Shown one piece after another: positions 59,742-64,000 of a DNA stretch of 64,000 nucleotides. A program made the translations under genes and the position numbers. The DNA is from Rhizophagus clarus (taxonomy: Eukaryota; Glomeromycota; Glomeromycetes; Glomerales; Glomeraceae), in assembly GCA_015698045.1 (NCBI GenBank), contig BLAL01000169.1, forward strand, positions 558,001-622,000, given 5' to 3'. Positions within the stretch are counted from its first letter, which is position 1; each line of letters opens with the position of its first letter. The notes beneath the pieces are model-generated. The model saw only the letters and a list, made by a program, of their open reading frames with translations. It searched no databases and was not told where the DNA came from.

Positions 59742-62031
59742 AGCATATAAATATCGGTATAATTTTGATATAACGATATTTTTTCCAAAATTTCATATGA
59801 GTCCCGACGTATCGTTATATCGGAGTTTGACTGTAAACTTATTATTTGTATCACAAGTGCATAAGTTAATGGGCGTCTTTGTACTTTAGTACATTTGTCT
59901 AATATTTTCTTTTTCCAAGTTTATACACTTTTTCTTGGTATTATACTTTACAGGAGCCATGGGTAAGAAGATAGATAGATTATTTCGTGATACGTTTCAT
60001 GTACAGTATCTTATATATATTTATATATATATATTATAACTATCTGATTTTATATTAGTTTTCAAAAGATAAAAAAAATATGTATTCAATAATTTTTTTT
60101 ATGTAGAACTCAAGGAACTGTCATACAAATTGGAACAAAGGGCATTATGACAAGCCCATTTTTTTGTCGACTAATTCTAATGATAATGATTTGAAATGTA
60201 TTGTACCTATTGTGGGCACACTATGTAAGATGAGTTTCAAGGAAGGGATGAGTTATCAATACAAGTTGACAGAATGCAAGTCATCTTGATCGACAAAATC
60301 AATATAATGGAAGTGAATCTGCCAAATCACTTATCAACAGTGAAATTGATAATTTCAGTGGAAAAGTGAAGATTATACGAATATATTCGAGGCATCAATT
60401 CGAAATGGAGGACAATTGCTAATGGTACTCCAACAATCAGAATAATTATAGTGATAGAGAGAATAAAAACAACACTGGCACCCAACTGGTGCTCTCTGAA
60501 TACTCAAATAAAAACCGGTTTCTATCTTTACAACTGAGCCATTTAGTGCTACGATCCGTTCATTAAAGTTTTCGCCATATTATATGCAATACAAGGGTCT
60601 ATTTTCTTGATATGTAATCATACATTGAACTACCTTGTTTTCTTCTCAAAGTCTCTATTTTGTTTATATTTTATAATCATCAAGAATAGAATAACAATTC
60701 AGTGCACGAGTAACATGATAAATCTTTTTATCAGGATATTTTTTTACTTCAATTATTTTATGATAAAACTCTGACTAACTATTCTTTTTCGTTCTTCTGC
60801 TTATAAATAATAGTGTCATTTTCTGGATAGTTTCTAATTTCCTTAATTATTATCATTTGTAAAAAATAACGTTTTACGTTAGTTTAAAAAAATTTTAAAC
60901 GCACATTTTTATTACGCATAAAATAGATTATCTCAGATTATCAGTTAAAATAGACATGCGTTATCAAAATATTTTTTTTTTTGGTTCAAATTTTATTTTA
61001 AAAATTTATTATTTAATAGCTTTTATATAAGTAAATTAAATTACATTAAGAATCATGTAAATTTTTATACTATTTATTGCTACATATAATATTTGTGTGC
61101 CTTCCGGTATCATGTTAGCATCAATCATCAATATCATCGATTTGCAATAGTTTGTTAGAGGTCACGCATTCGGATCAACATCGCAAGAAACTAACAACAA
61201 AGAAGGCAGGGAACCACAACCTTCACCTATAGAAAATTACATCCTTCCATAGGGGAAGGTACATAAGTAACATAACCTTTAAATTACTTCTTTAGTGATC
61301 AGTGGTCTGCTTTTACTGGAGAAGGTAAAGACATATAAAGAAATAGCCATAATATGTATAACAACTAAAGAAAAAAACAACAAATTATTAACGAAGTTAG
61401 AAGAAATAAAGAATATAAAACGCGATAACGTGAAAATAACTTACTGTTTGCCTAGCTAGCAACTTTATTTGATAAGGTTTCTAACTTTGTCGACTTGTCG
61501 TTATATGTAGGTCTCAATTCTTTGCAGGCAGGACGCTTAACTTCAAACAAAAAAATTGAAATAAAAAAAAAAGAAAATAAACGAGTCAGTTAATGAAATG
61601 AGTGAATAAAAATAAAATATTTAAATAAAAAAATGTTTTAACAAAAAAATGTTTAAGCAAAAAAATATTTAACGGAAAAAAACATAGTCAATTTGTAATA
61701 CGGTAATTAGCCGGTGGTGACCGTCACTACGATTGGTTCACAGATTTGGGTTATCTCAAAAAATTGGGGTAGTCTGATCCCTATTCGTTACTGTTTGAAT
61801 GCAATTGAATGCAATTGAATGCGATTATCCGGTAGATCCTGCTTCTATTGGTTAGGAGTGTGAAGAGTCTGCACTATTGTCATATGACACACCCCGACTA
61901 ATCGAAAAAATTTTTTGATTTATTGACAAATCAGGTATAATTAATATACCAAAAGGTTGCAATTTTTTGCTTCTGCATTTTTAAGTAAATATACCATAGT
62001 TTTAAGTCACTATTTAAAATAATATCATAAC
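59742..62031. other. Intergenic
   Basis: No gene could be supported. 60100-60450 is slightly less AT-rich, with interrupted frames. Confidence 0.4.
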
Positions 62032-62847
62032 ATGATGTTATTTAGGTCGATTATTTTTGTTCTTGTCGGACTTGGGATCGTACGTTCTCAATTTTTTTTT
62101 AAACTAGTGGTAATATTTGGAATCTTATACTTTTCTTTATTTAATATTATAGATTGTCCATTTCACCGCTCCTTTTTTCTATCTTTATGTTGGCATTTTT
62201 TCTTCTGTTTTATCTGTTTTTATGGGCATTTTAATGCTATCCGTGTTCATTAATTTAATTAACAATAATGGAAAACATTTTGAATGTTTGTAATTCTTTT
62301 CTACTCTTTTATTTATTTTATTTGAGATAACGTATATATCATTTATTTCGTAGGGTATTTCTTTATATTCTTATTGTCGTTAGTATTGTATAGTCAAATT
62401 TATATAAGCGGTCTTGACAATACGAGAGAAGAAAATGAAAACCTTTGTAGAAAAATGATCGGTGAACATGGAACAAAAACGGATTTAGTAAATTGTATTT
62501 ACGAAATACTTGTACGCAAGAGTATTGCAATTATGATAATGTTGGCTACTTGTATTGTAGAGGTTTGTAAAAAAAATTATTTCAATATTTCAATGTTGTT
62601 AATAAGTACAATACAGTATATTTTGACTTTATCAAATTTTTCTTTCATATAGATGCTTTAACTTTTCATGATTATGGGATACTATAAAACACAAGAACAA
62701 AAACCAGAAATACTCGTTAACAATAATTGTGAAACGCTACCTCCATCTTATGGTACAATTCATACAGGCATACCGAATCGTACTTGTGACGACGTAGCGA
62801 CGAGAAAAACGTCAATAGTGTGTGGCCTTGATAATAACTTATACTAA
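62032..62847 (+). pseudogene. Tetraspan membrane protein gene, four exons, stop in exon 4
   Basis: Exons are 62032-62109, 62153-62285, 62354-62562 and 62653-62847, found from GT donors (GTAATA, GTTTGT, GTTTGT) and TATAG/GTAG acceptors with matching phases. Four hydrophobic helices appear: residues ~5-18, ~32-50 (V-G-I-F-S-S-V-L-S-V-F), ~72-88 (F-F-I-F-L-L-S-L-V-L-Y) and ~125-150. A charged loop with two cysteines (L-C-R-K-M and V-N-C-I-Y) lies between helices 3 and 4, and a polar tail with P-P-S-Y-G follows. This is a tetraspan layout, though the CCG motif of true tetraspanins is not seen. Codon 3 of exon 4 is TAA, inside helix 4, while the remaining 61 codons to 62847 stay open. It is therefore either a young pseudogene or my last splice site is wrong. 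Confidence 0.6.
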
Positions 62848-63192
62848 TAAAAAGCAAGCGTCATAACCCTGAACTACTTATTATATAAATGTTTATTTAA
62901 TTTCTATTAAAGATCGCAGTAGAAATTTATGATATTCTGATACTCGCGAACAATAGTTGGAATAATAGTAATTTAGATTGAATTTTAATAAATAAATATT
63001 TGCTCAATCAACTAATAATTTTTATTTTTCGTAGATGATTGTTAAATCAAATCAAAATTATGTATGGACTGCGGCAAAATCATTATTAATATTAGTGTAT
63101 TTTTTAAACCTCTATAACTTTGAAATTTTATTTCAATTCTCCTTAATTTTAAAACAAAATAAGAAAAATAAATTTATGGAAATACATGGTCA
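62848..63192. other. Intergenic
   Basis: AT-rich; nothing recognised. Confidence 0.35.
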
Positions 63193-63421
63193 CTAATCTC
63201 TTTTTTCTTTTACTAACTTCATGATATTATACGCGAAACCAAATTTTAGCTCAAATGGCCTACTAATAAGAATTTCTAAAGTCAAGTCTGTTGGATTTTT
63301 ATGATTTCATTTTTATCATATCCTGATCGTCCATATGCTCTTCAAGAAATTGTTTAACGTGTACCATAGTCCACTTCTTAAGATCGTTTGAGTGTTCTTC
63401 TGTCATTATTGGACATCCCAT
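63193..63421 (-). pseudogene. SAM-domain relic
   Basis: Minus strand from ATG 63421: W-T-M-V-H-V-K-Q-F-L-E-E-H-M and D-Q-D-M-I-K, then after a frame change D-L-T-L-E-I-L and F-E-L-K-F-G-F-A-Y-N-I-M-K-L-V-K, ending at TAG (63195-63193). These are the helix 1, middle and helix 5 pieces of a sterile-alpha-motif domain in the form common in Rhizophagus. At least one frameshift and a stop (near 63300) interrupt it. Only the SAM part is present. Confidence 0.65.
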
Positions 63422-63890
<469 letters not shown>

Positions 63891-64000
63891 TCAATGAACT
63901 ATAGATATAAATTAAAATTTTAAATTTTATGATATCGTCTGTTTATTATTTTGTTTAAAGTACTCCATAAACTTCCAAATTTTTTAAAAAAAAAAATTCT

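Overview
The window is AT-rich eukaryotic DNA (GT-AG introns of about 50-100 bp, long A/T tracts) and looks like a glomeromycotan (arbuscular mycorrhizal) fungus of the Rhizophagus type. The evidence is the combination of expanded families typical of these genomes: kinases of the tyrosine-kinase-like group with a short Cys-rich N-terminus and GN-D-D-(V/I)-D/N-x-F-I motif, and two-exon BTB-BACK-TLDc proteins. This is family recognition from sequence, not a database match.

Layout. 0-0.4 kb: broken BTB exon on the minus strand. 2.9-10.4 kb: tandem segmental duplication carrying two apparently intact kinase genes (A, B) with four exons each, separated by two terminal-inverted-repeat (TIR) elements. 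10.4-20.7 kb: gene-poor, with a GC-rich three-unit repeat (14.8 kb) and a short tandem repeat (16.9 kb). 20.7-21.6 kb: an intact ORF with an 18-residue Tyr/Arg/Lys-rich repeat. 22.1-23.0 kb: decayed SET-domain gene. 27.3-28.7 kb: kinase pseudogene C. 29.6-30.6 kb: a 1-kb retroposed insertion with poly(A) and target-site duplication. 31.1-32.5 kb: intact BTB-TLDc gene G. 33.4-35.0 kb: kinase D, with one in-frame stop after the kinase domain. 36.1-38.9 kb: two TIR elements flanking a kinase 3' relic. 40.9-41.3 kb: 5'-truncated ML-domain lipid-binding gene. 42.3-42.9 kb: third TIR element, with a paralogous empty site at 45.4 kb. 46.1-59.4 kb: kinase E, two convergent pairs of BTB-TLDc loci (a relic facing a better preserved gene: K/H and L/I), kinase relic F, and a three-copy tandem array of an 850-871 bp non-coding unit (53.3-55.7 kb). 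62.0-62.8 kb: four-exon tetraspan membrane protein gene with an in-frame stop. 63.2 kb: SAM-domain relic. 63.7 kb: nuclear copy of mitochondrial cox1.

How the parts relate. This is a birth-and-death region: tandem and inverted duplication of signalling families (kinases, BTB-TLDc) with roughly half of the copies broken, interleaved with non-autonomous TIR elements, foldback elements and organelle or retroposed insertions. The most unusual signals are the CCCTA/TAGGG TIR elements, which carry dense subterminal oligonucleotide repeats (TCCGGA-type in three, CCGTATA-type in a fourth) and 3-bp target duplications, and the structured 850-bp tandem array.
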